Part shown: positions 39,201 through 54,200 of the stretch, piece by piece | How the letters are laid out: every line of letters begins with the position of its first letter | How positions within the stretch are numbered: position 1 is the first letter of the stretch | Assembly (NCBI GenBank): GCA_002440965.1 | Contig: DJWJ01000026.1 | Coordinates: forward strand, 62,001-126,000 | Origin: Candidatus Omnitrophica bacterium UBA6233 | Lineage (GTDB): Bacteria; Omnitrophota; Gorgyraeia; Gygaellales; Profunditerraquicolaceae | Reading direction: 5' to 3' | Length of the DNA: 64,000 nt | Program-made: the position numbers and the translations under genes | The notes under the pieces: generated by a model | Databases searched by the model: none | Seen by the model: only the letters and a program-made list of their open reading frames with translations | Told to the model about the DNA's origin: nothing

Positions 39201-42200
39201 TACAGATTGCCCACATGGAGATGGCGTTTATCACAGCAAAGACCGCGACAGGCAAAAACGCGTATCCGCTGAATATGGTAACAACAGGGAGTAACACAAG
39301 ATTAAGTACGATGAACGGCGCGATAAGATAATGCATCCAGAGAAACAGTTGGGCTAATTTCCTGTCAAACCCTACTTTCGGATTTAAGAGCCATCTAAAA
39401 GTAGCCAAATCCTTTAAGTAACGGGTTACGTTATAAGCGTAACGCAATTCTGTAGAAATGACCGTATCCATAAATGTAGGACGTGACCAATCAAACAGGA
39501 AATAACCAATCTGGGTAGATTCACATTCCGGATTTAAATCTTGCAAAATCATAAATTCTCCGGAGTCTTCTCCACATGTCTGGTATAATGAGAACATCTG
39601 CTGGATATGCATACCTTTGCCGTAATAAGTGGTATATCCTCTCCATCCAAGCTGCACATATCCGGTCCAGTTCTCCTGGCCGATAGAGTACTGGCGGGTA
39701 ACCGGGAAGTGCTTACCGACTATTACCATTTCAGGCTGGGCGACAATAGTATGGCGATTTTGTCTCATTAAACTTAAATAAGAAATCACCCAAGGATGCT
39801 GACCATGAGATACCCTGACAGCAGAGTCATAACAGGTTATTTTTCCAAAGAAACGGTGTAAGTTAGTAGCGATAGCGGGATTCTTGATAGGGAACACTGA
39901 TTCCTTAGGATCATACATAGCAAGCTCTACATCAAATATTGAGCAATTAACAAACATCTTAGCAATCTGGATCATTTTATCTAAAGCTAAGAATATTTCG
40001 GGGTCTTTTATGGATTTTAAAACGATTGTATTTTCTTCGTACCATTTAATCATTTCTTTGGACCATTCTAGAATATCTTTGCCTTTGAATTCCTTGAATA
40101 TTTTGGCGCTGGCGAGCATCTTCTTAGTTTCTTCTAATTCGGCTTCTGCCTGAGCAACTATGCCAGCGAATCCGTCTGCGGAAGCAAACTCGTCAATTTT
40201 GCCTTCTTTTAACTCAATATCAATTGACCACAGCAAACAGTCAGAATGGATAGATTGATCACGCTCTTTAACCATCTGACGATAAAGTTCGTAACGCTTC
40301 ACAAAAGCGTCATCTGTATTATCTTTAAGGGCCTGATACGCCAGCACTAAAGAACCGTATTTAAGGAATACTTCCCGAACTCTTCCCCAATATTCTTTAT
40401 CTGAAAGCTGATCGCTCAAATACAGATGCTGTTGATATTGATTGGTATGCATTGATTCCAAAGAGAAATAGTTATTATTGCCCTGTGTCTCGTTCACCCA
40501 ATCTTCTACGGCGCGAATAATGCCATTGATAGCTTTTCTCTCCGCATCATCCTTCACTTCCGGTACCTGCGAGAATATATCCGTGAATACATCCACATCT
40601 TCCAGCGCATTAATGAAGGCCGCGATAGGATGCCCTGCAGGATAGCTGTATTCTTTTCTTAATCTTTCTATGAGGATATTCCATTCATGCGCCATGTTAT
40701 TCGCGGAATAACCTAATAAACAAGTATCTTTCATGAAGTCTTCGATAGCTTTTAAAATAAATTCGATAAATGCTTTCTCTTCCTCGCTGGCTCCTTGCGG
40801 CATGGCTTCAAAAATATTGATCTTCTTGCTATCGCCTACTTTCCTTAGCTTTTCAATAAATTCGGCTAGTTCTTCATTTTTAGCGAGACTCTTGTTCTTT
40901 CTTTCGTTTTCTATAACCTCGACTACTTTATCCCATGCCTTATTGTTCTTCCTGATTACATGTGCCAAAAGTTCGCCTTTTAAAACTAACGGCACTTCAT
41001 CAAAGGTACCGCGGCGGGAAATCATTAACCAACTAAAATGCTGTCTTTCTCCTGCGGCGTGCAAGAATTCAGTCTGCCTCTCAATCCTGGTCAATTCGTC
41101 GACGCTTGGCTTACTCTTGGCAAGCGTATCAAATATATTGAATAAGAATCTCCGGACTTCTTCGCTCTTCGGTTTCATAAATGGCCCTTCGAAATTCAAA
41201 GCTTTGATTAAACCGTTTAATTCTTCTTCGCTTAAACGGCCCTTTTGATAAAGACGCTTTACCTGCCATTCCAAATAATCCTTTACCCGTTCGCCGTTCG
41301 GAAGAAGTTCGCTATAATATTTTTCCGTCTCTATAAATTCTTTATACAAATTGAGCATTGTCTTGCCCCAATTCTTCCAAAGGAATAACCGGATACCTAA
41401 TCTATCCCTGGCCACCTTTGACCAATATTCTTCGCGTAAGGTGTGGAATATACGGCTGCTGAAATTAATGAAATAGGCGACTATTACAGTAGGAACTAAT
41501 GATAACGCGCAGATCAATAATGACATTGAAACCCCAAAAAGCGGCCACTGGGATAGATTGGTGAAACGTTCGGGAATAGCTACGTCTATAAGCATACTCA
41601 GTAACACTGAAGATAATACCCACATCCCGCTCCAGAATAACTTTTCTTTAATTCCGCCTACGGATTTACCCGCTAATATATAAGGTAGAATTAATGAAGT
41701 TACAGCCAAGACAATAAATAAAGGCGCGATTGCCGTATACATATAAACTTCATATAAAGCTAAGAATCCTACAAAAAGCGCTTTTGTGACAAAATTAAGC
41801 ACTTTCGCCTGCTTTTCGCTAAGCCCCCAGAATCCGGTTTTCTCAAATAACCAGCAGCAAAGACGATGATAAGTATCCTTGATGCCCATTCTATGCTCAT
41901 ATTTTTCTATTGCCGGGCAATACCTTCTGACCATGACCAGGATATCTCTCTTTAAAGCTGAACCAAAACTATTCTTGTCTTCGGTGTCAGTAGACTGCTC
42001 ATATACTCTTTTTGCCATAGAAACAAAATTCTTTGACAATTCATCTCTGAGTTTGCTATCATTGAAATCTTTCGCCTCTCTTCCGGAAATGTTTACTTTA
42101 TAACGCCTTGCTAGCTTTACCATTACTGCCAGCGTATTAGGCAAATTGGCTATTATCTGATCCTGATTGGAAACATCTATTCCATTTTCGCTAAAGTATC

Positions 42201-45200
42201 TGAAAAGATCCCAGCAATCATAATCGGTGACTATATCAATAAGGGCTTTCTCTTGAGGCGTACCGGGCTGACGGGTGGTAATCTTAACAAACTCTTTCTG
42301 CTGATCCGGCATTAAAGTTCCGAATAAAGACATAAAATCGCTGATTTTCTTCCAGGCCACTTCAGAGCTTTCATTTTTGCTGTATACTTTCCGGGTAATG
42401 TAGATTAATAAAGTATGGTATATTGAGAGCTGGCCAGCGGAATGCTTATCGGTTAATTTCTGAGGCAATTGAAGAGCTTTATAGACCACTCTTTCCGCAA
42501 ATGTTACCGGCTCAACAACGCTAGACACACAAACAGGGATAGTAATGTCATTTTCCGGATTTTCGCCTAATGTAGCCGCTGGATTAGTAAATATCGCGGA
42601 CATAGTTTCATTTATAGCCGTTTCGATTGTTCTATTTAGTTCCTTCTTCAATGACTCCAGCTGCCCTTTTTTCTTTTTCTCGCTATCTGATAATTTTTCT
42701 TCTCTAGCTATCTTATTTAATAACCCTTCTAATTCGGCAAACGGAACTCCGAATAAATGACTAACCTGCACCTGTCCTTTTACCTTTAAAAGTTCACGTA
42801 TAAGATACTCAACAAATAATACAAAGTTATATTTTTTGTTATTGATATCTTCAATATTTATTTTTTCTTGGGCTTTTGTTTTTAGTTCTTCAGCGCTGAC
42901 AAAACCATAGGTAAGTAAATGCTTAAAGACGTGCCCACTGCTGGTAAGAGGTAAAATACTCAGCAACTCTTCCTGATTTATTCCTTCCAAGATCTTAATG
43001 AGCAGTCTATTCTCCGCTAAATTCTTTAAACTCTTGACTAACTGTGCCCAATCATAAGCGCTACTGATTGTTCTTTCCTTCTCAATATCCTCGTCACTAA
43101 TCAACTTAGTGTCTAAAAGATGCTTAATTGCTAATACGGCTGGATAAGAATTATCAACACTTCTTAAATATCCTAATTTTATAATCGGAGCTTTGGGAAG
43201 ATATTTATATTTAATGTAATCACCTTTATTGATATCTAATACTTCCTTTTGAATTAAACTGATTACAGCTTGAGTTGCTTTAACGCCAAGTAGATTAAGT
43301 AAATACTTCTCAAAATCGTTTCTCTTGGCTCCATTTGAACGAAGCTCCTTACTGGTATAAACAGTTAGCCGCCCGTTAAATGTCCTATCTACAATTATAG
43401 TCCTGGCAATCTGTTTTACTTCTTCATCAGAAAGTTCTGGCTTGGCTTTCTTGAAAATCCTTATTAAGTCTTTCTCCTGCGCAAAGTGTAAATCTTTTCT
43501 TAATTGAACGGGAATAACTAGCCACCTACGAACACTATTGTAAACAAGAGGAAGAAGCACAATGGAAGAAACAGTAACGGTGAATAAGTTTTCAAATACA
43601 AATCTTATTGCACCGGCTAATTTTCCAGCTCCTTCCAGAACCATCGGAGACATAGGAAGTATTAGCATCCAGTTCCAATAAAGCATTCCAAATACTACAA
43701 ATACAATGGCGATATTTTTCCACGGCAACTTCTTCAGTTTAAGTATTGCCGAACCAAGTATCTTCATAGAATTATTTATGTCTCTCCACTTCAGTTGTTT
43801 CGGCATCACTAATCTTTTTTCGCTTATTACCACTATTTTTCCTACTACCCAAAGAGCAGCTAACGCGAATTTCTTCATGGAATCGTATTTATCCGAATCC
43901 ACAATATTCTTCCAAGGCAATTTCTCTAAGACGTGCAAATTATCTTTAAGAGAAACACGATTAGATCCGCCATTATTTTCTGTTGAGGATGCCGCCTTCT
44001 TATCAGTTCTGTTCCTTCTGAATATCCTCTTCATTACCCAAAGAGCAAATAACCCAATAGCTAAAACAAACATAAACGCCAACTTGTTTACTGGGTAATA
44101 CCTGGAGAAAGTCATATTATCGCTGACGTTCTCAATATTCTGCCTTAAGAAAGAAAGCTTCTTTCCTGTATTAAAATCCCTATAATGGGTTACTTTTCTA
44201 AATTCTTTGAAGGATATTATTTCGTCATTAAGGTACGCCCTTAAAGCTATAATGTCTTTTGTATTCGTTTTGATTGAGCGGAAAACTTCACCGGGATTCT
44301 TTTCTGTAACCAAAACCAGTTCTCCGGAGAACGGCTGCTTGCCGCCGGTCACTTCTATTATGGAATCAATCAATGCTTTAAGTTGCTTCTCATCCTTGGT
44401 AAGCATCTCGCAAGTTACTAAATAACCTTGATGATTCTTAAATATAATATTTAAGATCTGTGTATCATTATTTGATAAGGCTGGAGCTATGAAGTCGCCC
44501 TGCAATAAATCACCGGAAGTAGGTAAGATACGCTTTAAACCAAAGTCTTTACTCCCGTTGCGCGCGGTTTCAGGATAGGTAATGCTCTTTGCGAACCCTC
44601 TTCTATCAAAATTAATCTTCTGTTCATAACCCTGTCCGAACTTGCCCCAGTTGAATTCATGCGCTAAGCTGCCGTAAGGACTCATTTCTGTCCTGCGTAA
44701 CGATTCCCGGCCTAAACGTCTTTCCATATTGTTATAGGTAATAACAATCTCTCCTTCGGGATTTTTCATTGCCTTCGGCGCAAAAGTATGCGCTACCCAG
44801 CCCAACCAACGGTTGAATATTACAGGATAATTAGATGAGCTAAGATTTCTTTCTATATCGGCAGAATGATGATATCTAAAAGTATAGCTCTCTGTGCCAT
44901 ATCCAGAATGAGCAAGACCCGCCTCCAACACATTCAATATTTCTGCCGCGAAAAGATTAAAATTGATATACTCGGGCGAGCCTATGATATTGCCATTTCC
45001 ATCTAACCGGTATCCTGTTAACTTCACAAGTAATTTTCCTGTACCATTATTGCCTATTTTATATTTCTTTATTACTACACTATTTGCTGATATATCCATA
45101 AACTCTTTATTAACTTTGCCATAATTATTGATATGATATGAAACTTCATCTGTATTATTCTCCTCAAAACGTCTTTCACTGAAAAATTCTGCAATATCAA

Positions 45201-48200
45201 AAAGGAAGATTCCTTCTTTATGCGCTATATTTTTCGTATTCCTTAAATTAAGCACTAAAGACTCATTAAATTCCCCTGTTTGTATAGGCGCCCATTGGCT
45301 ACCGATTCTAGTCAAAACCATTGACCTCCAACCTATACCATGCTTGCTAAAATCATAGTTATATATGGCCGACACAGGATTAGTGTAATTCTCATCCTTA
45401 TAAGAAACCTGCATTAATACATTGCCCTTAAAATCACGGAATGCTCTATAATAAGTGCTGAATTCTTTCTCAAGACTAGGCCCCTTTTTATGGTCTATTC
45501 CTTGCTTATAGAAGATTACTTCATTGGAAGAAATAATCAATTTATTATCCCAATCTACCGAATAAAGTTGACCTTCGCCGATCCTACCCAACGTAACTTT
45601 GCCATTATAGATATAATAATCGGTATGGACTTGGGCAGGAATTTCAAATAAGCGCTGAAGAGCAGAATCGTAAACGAGATTCTCTTTCCTTTCTATGCTC
45701 AAGCCCCAAGGTAATTTTATCACTCCATTATCTACTTTTGTTTGTTGGATAAAATCAATGACCTTCACCAAAGAATTGGCATCATATAAATCTACCGCTA
45801 TGCCATTTACTTTTATGTGTAATTTTCCAGTAATGAATTTGTCGGCTGCGTCTCTCTGCTCTATAAATGTCAACCGCTGATAAAAATCTAAAACCAATGT
45901 CTCCGTTTCGGAAAGATTGTAAGAAAGGGCGACGGGCAACATAGAAGCTTTGTTAGTCAAATCATAGCGCAAGCTAACCTCTTTGCCCCGATATACTACA
46001 ACTATATCCGCTAAGCCATCATCGTCTATCTTAATTGCCGGCCTATCACTGTATTTAAATGCCTGGTATGAATAGTTTACTTTTTTGCCCTTAGGAGAAA
46101 GCATGATAATTTCCGCCCATTTCAACTTTGAAACATCATCTACGGCTACACCCGGAAGCAACTGTTGTATATTAGTTAACGCTGCTTTTATACTTTCCGG
46201 CCATAGATTAGACAGCTGCGCAAATTCAGTTGCCATGGAAGTAGAAACCTTCAGTGTGGCCCTGTAAATCCTCTCTCCCTCTTTAGGCTTCTCTACTATA
46301 TAGGTATCAGCGCCATTTTCTCTAGCTACCTCAAAGACCTCTCCGCCAAACCTAATTTTCATCTCTTCTTTATTTTCCTTGATACCGAACATTCTTCCAA
46401 TTCTGCCATCTAAGTCAATTTGCTCAATAAGATCAAATTTCATGGAAGAATCATCAGGCAATATTAAAGAATGCGCTCCCAGGTCAAGCGTCCATCCGGC
46501 CTGATTAATAAGATTCAGCTCTTTATCAAAACCATTGTAGAGCCGTTCAATAGGCTCATTTCCCTCTAAGCCTAATTTATTTAAGATCTCCTTTCCCAAT
46601 ACTTTTGCTTCTTCTCCTAAATGCAGCCTCACATTCTTAATATTCCCGTTTTTATCAATAGATGATTCTACTATAACCTTGCCCCAAGCGTCATAGCCTA
46701 TATATCCAGGGAAGGCTAACTTTCCTTCTTTATCGAGATGCTCAGCCAATATGAATCTCTTAACTAGATTACCTTGTCCATCTTCAGCATTTTTCACCCC
46801 TAACTCTCTGGAATAACAGATAAATTCATCGTTTGCTCCGGAACCATCTTCTCTCAAGCCATAAACTTCAGAAGGCTCCTTAATAATTAACACGCGGGAA
46901 AGGCTTATTTCTTTCTGGGGATAATAATACTGGATAGCGTTACCAAGCGTATCCCCAATAGTAGAATCAAGCCGCATTAAACTGGCGCCTTTATAAATCT
47001 CCTGGGCCAAAATATCCCGTTCATTGGAATCTGCCAATTTGGCATCCGGTATCCACTCGGCATTCCCATCCGGTTTTACTAAAAGCAGGTTATCCCGATA
47101 GATCTCAGCCATTATTGCTTCTCCGCTGGCGTTTAACTCTGCTCCTGTAGACATCATTGCTTTATAGCCGTTTAATAACAAGTTTTCTGCTTCTTGAGAA
47201 TTATGGTCATAAGCCGAACAATCAAACCATTTTTGTTCTTCTGTGCCGGATTGGTAATCTTTCTTATGCCAAAGATATTGTTTTCTTGCCGTATCATAGA
47301 TTTGATGAGTCCTAAGCTGCATTAATTCTTCCTTAGTAGTCAAAGGAATTCTTCTGGATTGTTCAACCTGAGTTAACATGCCAACAACTCTCTGTCCCTT
47401 GCCTTGCGTATTAAGCTGCTGACCGTCAAAATAAAGCTTCCCTTCTACAAAAGCCAAGGTTGTTCCTAATTCTTCTAGGCCAAGCTTTACAATTGCCGGA
47501 TATTCTACATCAAGATTGTATAACTGCTTAACTTCTGCCGGGAGCAACAAGAGAGTATTTTTAGCTACAGGCTTGATATATTCTTTACCTTCTATCTTCA
47601 GGACAAGGTTATACGCGTCATTATCTTGGCTAATCCTAAAACTGCCAAAATCTTTATCAACTAATGCTTCTGCTATATGAGAAGAGACAATGGCTTCTTC
47701 GGTTAATTCTACAGGCAACATAGAATCTAAAAAGATAACCAAGCCTTTTTTGGACAAGTAAGTTGCGGTGAGTTCTTTTGATTTTGGCCCCCAGAGAATT
47801 ACTTTGCCATCGAAAGTCGTAACGCGCCCGAGCTTTAACTCCGCGGGAATATTAGTCGTAGGCAATTCCCCGGATGGCATGGGCTTGGGGAATAAACCCT
47901 CAAAATATTTAAATGGATGGTCATCAGGATTAATTATGATGCCTTTTATCTCTTCTTCTCTTTCCTTATCATCGGTTATGCGTAACAACGGCCCAAATTT
48001 TAAACCGACGCCGTCAGCGTCTCCGCCTTTAAACCAGTTGATGCCATACTGCACCTGGGCAGAAACATCTTCTTGGTAAGGAACCGGAATATCCAAACCT
48101 AAAGTTAAAGATTTGGCTTCATATTTATCATTTATCCCTGCCTCAGCCTTAAACTTCATATCCTTAGGAAGCCCCATTTCAATGAAGCCTTTTGCTTTTA

Positions 48201-51200
48201 AAGAACCTTCACCGGCATACATTGCTCTTGCGCCTACGGCTAAATTTCTCCCGATAGGCATCTTGCCTTCTGCCCCCGCATAAGGATAAAATTCTTTGGG
48301 CGACCATTTGCTGGTATCCCATTCCGGGCGGAAGAAGATTTCCCACATTCTTCCTTTTTCATCTTCGCGGCCAAAGCCAAGGCTGGTATAAACAAGCTGC
48401 TCTTTCACAAGAAGATCTTTTGACAGCAAGGTTTCATTTCCATCTTCATCATAAGAAGTTATCCCAGCCGCTTCTTCAGCTTTGGTTAATACGGCGCCTG
48501 CGCTTAATTCGACAAAATATCCCCTTGCTAAATCATCGCGCAAATGCACATCATGGGAATAAACATTATTATCTTCATCCAATGATACATCCGCGTATCC
48601 CAAATAAGTAAAGGACCATTTGCCGTTTGAATAAACAAAGTTGTCCCCTAAGATAAACCTGCGTTCATGCCATTTCTCGAATTCATCCGCTCCTGTCTCT
48701 TCATAGAGAGTCCTATCGGCTATGCCTAAAGCCACAACATTATAAGCGTTGTCTCCAACTGGCGACCTTATGCCTAATCCGCGCTGAAGGGTTTCAGGCG
48801 AGCCGGCATCACGCTTCATCGCGACGGTATAAATGTCAAACTTTACTCCTGAAATCTGCAATATATTGCTGACTTCTGCTGAATTGCCTAAGTAATTCTT
48901 TTCAAGAAAATTCCCTAAATATCCCTGCGGATCCTCGCTCTCAATCAAATCCTTGAGTTCTCTTTCTGTCAATAGAGGTATCCTGACTGCCTTGCTTAGC
49001 TTTTCGCTCTGCTGAAGAACTTTACGCATTTTTTGGTATAAAACTGTCTTTTCCTTCTGGAAGCTGATATCTTTTCTGCTGATGCCTTGCGCAAAATCCA
49101 ACATATCATCTCTTGCCGGCAGGAATCTGTTTAAAGTGTTTATACCTGCGCCAATAGTATTTGTGCGAGAATTAAGATATTCTGTCGTCTTGCCAAGGGT
49201 AGCGCCTAGCTTATCTTCTACTTGCGTAAGATATGTTTGAGCTTCTGTTAATGCTTGTTGAGCTTCTCCTTGATAGACTACCGCGCTATTATAAACATCG
49301 GTTGAACTTTGCAAATATTGGGCAGCTTGCGGGATAAAGGTATTCACTAATTCCGCCCGGCGGGCCGAAGAATTGTTAAGCAGGACTGACCAATAATCAA
49401 TATCGGCTTGCGTGCCGCTGGTTAAAGCATCGTTATATTGCGCTTGTGTCCAGGCGATTGAACCATCTTGCGTTGCCGAGCCATCTAAAACATTCAACTC
49501 ATCGTTAAAAGTATCTAGCCCTGCCTGCGCGCTATCTCTTATATCGCCGTAATAGGCCACGCCATTTTGGGCGCTGGCGAGGTTCGCTTGGTTATATTGA
49601 ACGCCGACTTGGGCATCGGAAAGCAATTCCTGGGCTGCTTTAAGCTCTGCGTCAGACCAAGATTGGTTTGCTTTATTAGCATCTTTATACCAATCTTCTT
49701 TTGACGGAAGCTGGCCTTTTCTCTCCTGCCAATTATTAAGGCCGTTTTGGGCATTGATTACGCCTAAAACTACATTTATAGACTGATCATTATTCTGTAA
49801 TCCCGATAGACGAACTCGGGCATTAGTTAAATCCTGCTGTAACTGGGTAATCTCCGTAGCTTTAGAAGCCAATAAACTGTTATAATAATCTACCAGGCCC
49901 TGATTGCCCGTAGTCGTGCCATAATTGACTTGCGCCCAATAATTCCTATCTGATATCAACTGTTGCCTCTCTGCTTGGGCTTCTGCTAAACTCTGCTGAA
50001 TCTCTGTAATATCCCCCTGCACCTTAATAACTTCCGCGTTATAAGCAGATTCCGCTTCAGCCAAACCCTGCTGCATAAGGGCAATATTCTTATTCACCCA
50101 GGCCAATCTATTTGCAAGCCACTCTTCATACCAGGCAATTATCTCCTCCATATACATCTTATTGCTTAAGTCAATCCTTACCCCTTCCTGTAAATAAGCC
50201 CAGTCCTGATAAATCCCACTGAGCAACTGATACGTCTTTCCGGAATCCCTGAATAATTTGGCTGCATTGGCGAGCTCTTTTAAAGAACCAAGATAATTAG
50301 TGATATCCGCCGCAAGCGAATCTACTTTTATTATTTCCGGGTTAGTTGCCTCCGGCTTGCTCTGAATATCCGCTAAAACAGGGATATTCTTTGCATTGAT
50401 AATCTCCTCTTCTTCGGTTATTCCTCCTACAGGAGGGACTTTTACCGGCGCTCCATCTATATAACAGTAAACATCTTTATCATCCATATTCTTGGCATAT
50501 TCGATTAACCCAACCAATTCGGCAGGCCCTGACTTACCTCCCGCATTTTTAGGAGTATGCCAAAGCTCGTTGACTTCTTTTCCTAAAACAATTGGCTCGT
50601 ATCCGGGGAAGGTAACTTCGCGCTTGTTGCCTACAGTAATCAAGAACTCCTCATTGGTTTTTAATTCTTCGAGTTTCTCTTTGCTGAGAAGTTCAGAGGT
50701 ATTATTGTATTTAGAAACAATGGCCTGCGGAGCATTGACTTCAACTTCATTCACAAAGGCAAATTTTCTTCCTTTATAGGTATAGAAATTATTTTTTCTG
50801 CCTGTGTAGTTTTCATCGTAAGTAATTTTACGGGCCTTGTCTGTTGTTATTTTAATTGTCTTCTTAGCCGAATCATTACTTTGCGTAGCATAAACATAGG
50901 TATATTGGAACTGCGTGCCTTCGGGTATTTCTTCGGTTGCAATTTTTTCTTCGATAAACCCTATTACTAACCCGTTATCCACTACCGCCATAACTTGTTT
51001 CCCTGTCTCGCCTTTCTGCATCTTCACGTGAATAAATGCCGGTGTGAATCCGCCGCCGATTATTTCTCCCGTGTATGGATTAACAAGCACCACCCTTTTA
51101 GTCATCACGGGTTTGTCTTCGGCATTCTTGCTAAACGTATTATCGTCCTCAAGGGGAACGCTAGCCAAAGCTGAGATTCCCAGATCTTCCATATTATAAA

Positions 51201-54200
51201 TTATTGAAAAATCCTGCCCGGCCTTACCCTGCCACCCGTAATACTCAACAATTCCCTTTAGCATCGTCTCTAATCTGGCGATATCGCTTGCGCCTGAGAC
51301 CCTGACTAATTTATAAGGCTCTTTCTCTTCTGCCGCGTCTGTCTTCCAAAGCCATTGGCCAAATTGTCTCGCATAGCTTTCAGTCTCATATCCATATTTA
51401 GCCTTATCTTCTTTGCGGACATAGAATCTAGAACCCATCTTGGATGAATCAGAAATTATCTGGTTATTGTAATAAACTCTTTCTTCGCCTGTAGCGAGGT
51501 TAGCCTCAATCCACATATCCTGCGCATTTTCACCTGCTACTGTATTCATATAAGCCTTGGCGGTTTTATAATTCGGGATACGGATTGCGGAATATTGCGT
51601 AGGAAGTTTACCCTTAAATAGATTATAGACGATCTCATTCAAACACTCACCGGGAAGCCTAAGGTTATAAGAATCCGCCGGCTTTACTCCCCTGATTTCT
51701 TGTTTGTCAGCATCAACCAAAGGCAGATAAACAAACTTTCCTATCCGAGTCTGAATAATGTATACTTTATCGCCGAATAAAGAAGCGTTGGCAGTAAGCT
51801 TAGGAAGTATCCCCTTTAGGCGGTCCTTAAAATCTATGCCTACTTCTACGTCGACAGCCCAAACATCTACGCCCAACATTGTCTTGTCTCCCAACTTTGC
51901 CTTGAATAAGTTGAAAAGCTCTAGGCCGATAAGGTTGGCTCCCGGCACCTTACCTATGCCAAATAATTCAAAGCGAAGAGGAGAATTGTTGGTTTCTTTT
52001 AGAGGAATAATCAATCCGCCGAGATCTTCTTCGAATAATTTTTTATCTTTTCTCTGCATCTCGTTCGCAACATTCTTGTATAGGACCAATGACGCTAGAT
52101 ACGGAGAAATACCTCCCTCGATACTGCCATCGATAAATCCTTTTATTATGCTTGCGCTCTCTATTACTGAAGATACCTCTCCGCCCGCGACAACGCCCGC
52201 ATTTATATCGCCAATCTCGCCCAAATTAAATATTGTATTGGAAATTTGGTTTCCAAACCCAAGCGACAATGAGAGCAAGTCCTTTTTATTAGCGCCTTTC
52301 AAATTCTTTAGCGCTTCAAGGCGAGTTTCCCTAAACTGCATACCTTTGGCGCGCAAGCTAGAAGCTTCGGTTTTTATGTATACGGCCTCTAACCAGCTCT
52401 TGGACTCTAAGTCAAGGTTTACGCCCACATAAGGCTCAATTTCTTTTCTTATCTCTTCAAATTTGCCATCCCAGAATAATCTATCAACCCTATCTCTCAA
52501 TTCGTTGTTAATATTAAAAATGGGTTCTGAAGAACTTCCTTTGGCATTCTGAATATCTTCTTTGGCCTTTTGTATATCTTTCTTAATCTCATCAGCGCGG
52601 GTCTTCGGCTCACTGGCGCCCCCTTCTTCAATTACCTGGGCTTCTTTAACCGTCTCTGCCGCAGCCGGGCTTAATTCTTTTTCTATCTGCGCTAATCTTT
52701 TCTGCCTGTCATCTATTCTTGCCTCGAGTTCAGTTATATTAATTTGCGCCTGAGCTAATTTTTCTTTTAGTTCGGCAATTCTGGCCTTATCTTTTTCTGT
52801 AATTTCCACAGGTTTAGCTTCAACCCAAAGTTTCTGCGCTGCCGCGTAAACCAATTTAGGATTACGGTCTATATCCACAAAACCCCAGTGTTCTTCAGCA
52901 TTATTGTCTTGCTTGCCGATGCTCCCCTTGGCCTTCCACCATTCATCATTAAACGACATAAAGGTTACGCCGCAAATATCCTTATCGGCGTTTACCTGCG
53001 CAACGATTGCCTCGGCGGTCTCAGCCTGATTTATCTGTCCATTTAAACCAATCGAAGAAACCCCTGTTTCGGCGATATATATAGGCTTTGAAGAAACTTT
53101 CGCCCATGCCTTGGATACTCCGGTTATATTCTTTCCCCGATAAATATTTACCCCTAGGACATCGACGATACGGTCGTATTTTCTAGCTATTTCTTTATTC
53201 GGAATTTCGCCGTGGGCGGTAGAAACCGGATGACTAGAATCTTCCTGATGCGCGCGCTGGACGGCTTTTTCTAACTTTCTATACCAACCCTCCACTCCGC
53301 CTTCTATCCATTCAGGATGCCGGCTGAACAATAGATTATATTCATTGCCAAACTCCCACATTAAAATAGCCGGATGATTTTTATATTTTTGGATATATTC
53401 AATATAATTTCCGGTCTGGATATCTTTTGCCCAATCAAAGCCGATAATTACTCTTATCCCCTCTTTGGCTAACGCATCCAGAACCTCTCCCGGCACAGGC
53501 CTGTAAGTACGAACGGTATTAAATCCTGCCGCCCGCATTAAACTGATATCTTTCTTATACCATTTTAAAAATTCGCTGCCGGAAGAGCTGCCTTTACTAG
53601 CAGGGCTCCAAGTTGTGCCGCGAATAAAATAAGGCTCTCCATTAATCATAATCTGGCTTCCGGAAACTTTTACCGGATAGAATTCTTTAAGCGGAAGAGA
53701 TGATGTAAAAACTAAGCCTTGAAGTGATTGTAATTCTTCGCTTAATGCAACTCTCGCGCTTCCTTCTTCGGTTAACTGCTTTTGGAATTCGGCAAGCTGC
53801 TCTTGAATAGCTTCTCTGCCTTTAGCTAACTCTTGAATTTTCTCTGTATCTACAGGAGTTACGGCGGCTGGAGCAGGTTGAATAACTGGCGCAACCGGAG
53901 CTTCCGGTTTCTTGGTTTCAACCGGCTTAGCTTCTTCGGTTACCTTGGCCTCAGCTAACGGGGCTGTTTTTTCGACTTCGGCTGCTTTGGCTTCAATTGT
54001 TTCTGTTTTAACTAGCTGGGCTGCTGCGGGAGCTTCTTCTTGAGGAGCAACTACTGCGGGCGCGCTTACTTGGGATTCGATTTTTCCTAAAATTCTTCTT
54101 GCGGCGTTCTTTTTATCCTGCGCGAATCTTTTGCCTCTGGCTTCGTTCTTATATTCATCGCCATAAATAGCTTTGTCTTCGGCGTTGATAACGGTATTGA

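Noticed and set aside
38790..44130. Firm call of a beta-1,3-glucan synthase (GT48) or cyclic glucan synthase (GT84)
   Set aside because: The layout (soluble part plus multi-pass bundle, WRGY-type aromatic motif) is suggestive only; I could not locate the catalytic or product-binding motifs.
44130..49000. RHS/YD-repeat toxin shell
   Set aside because: Strand-turn repeats are present but the YD repeat consensus and the RHS core motif are not.
38789..49754. Short minus-strand frames at 38789-38977 and 49539-49754
   Set aside because: They overlap well-formed membrane helices and coiled coil in the giant frame; no independent signals.
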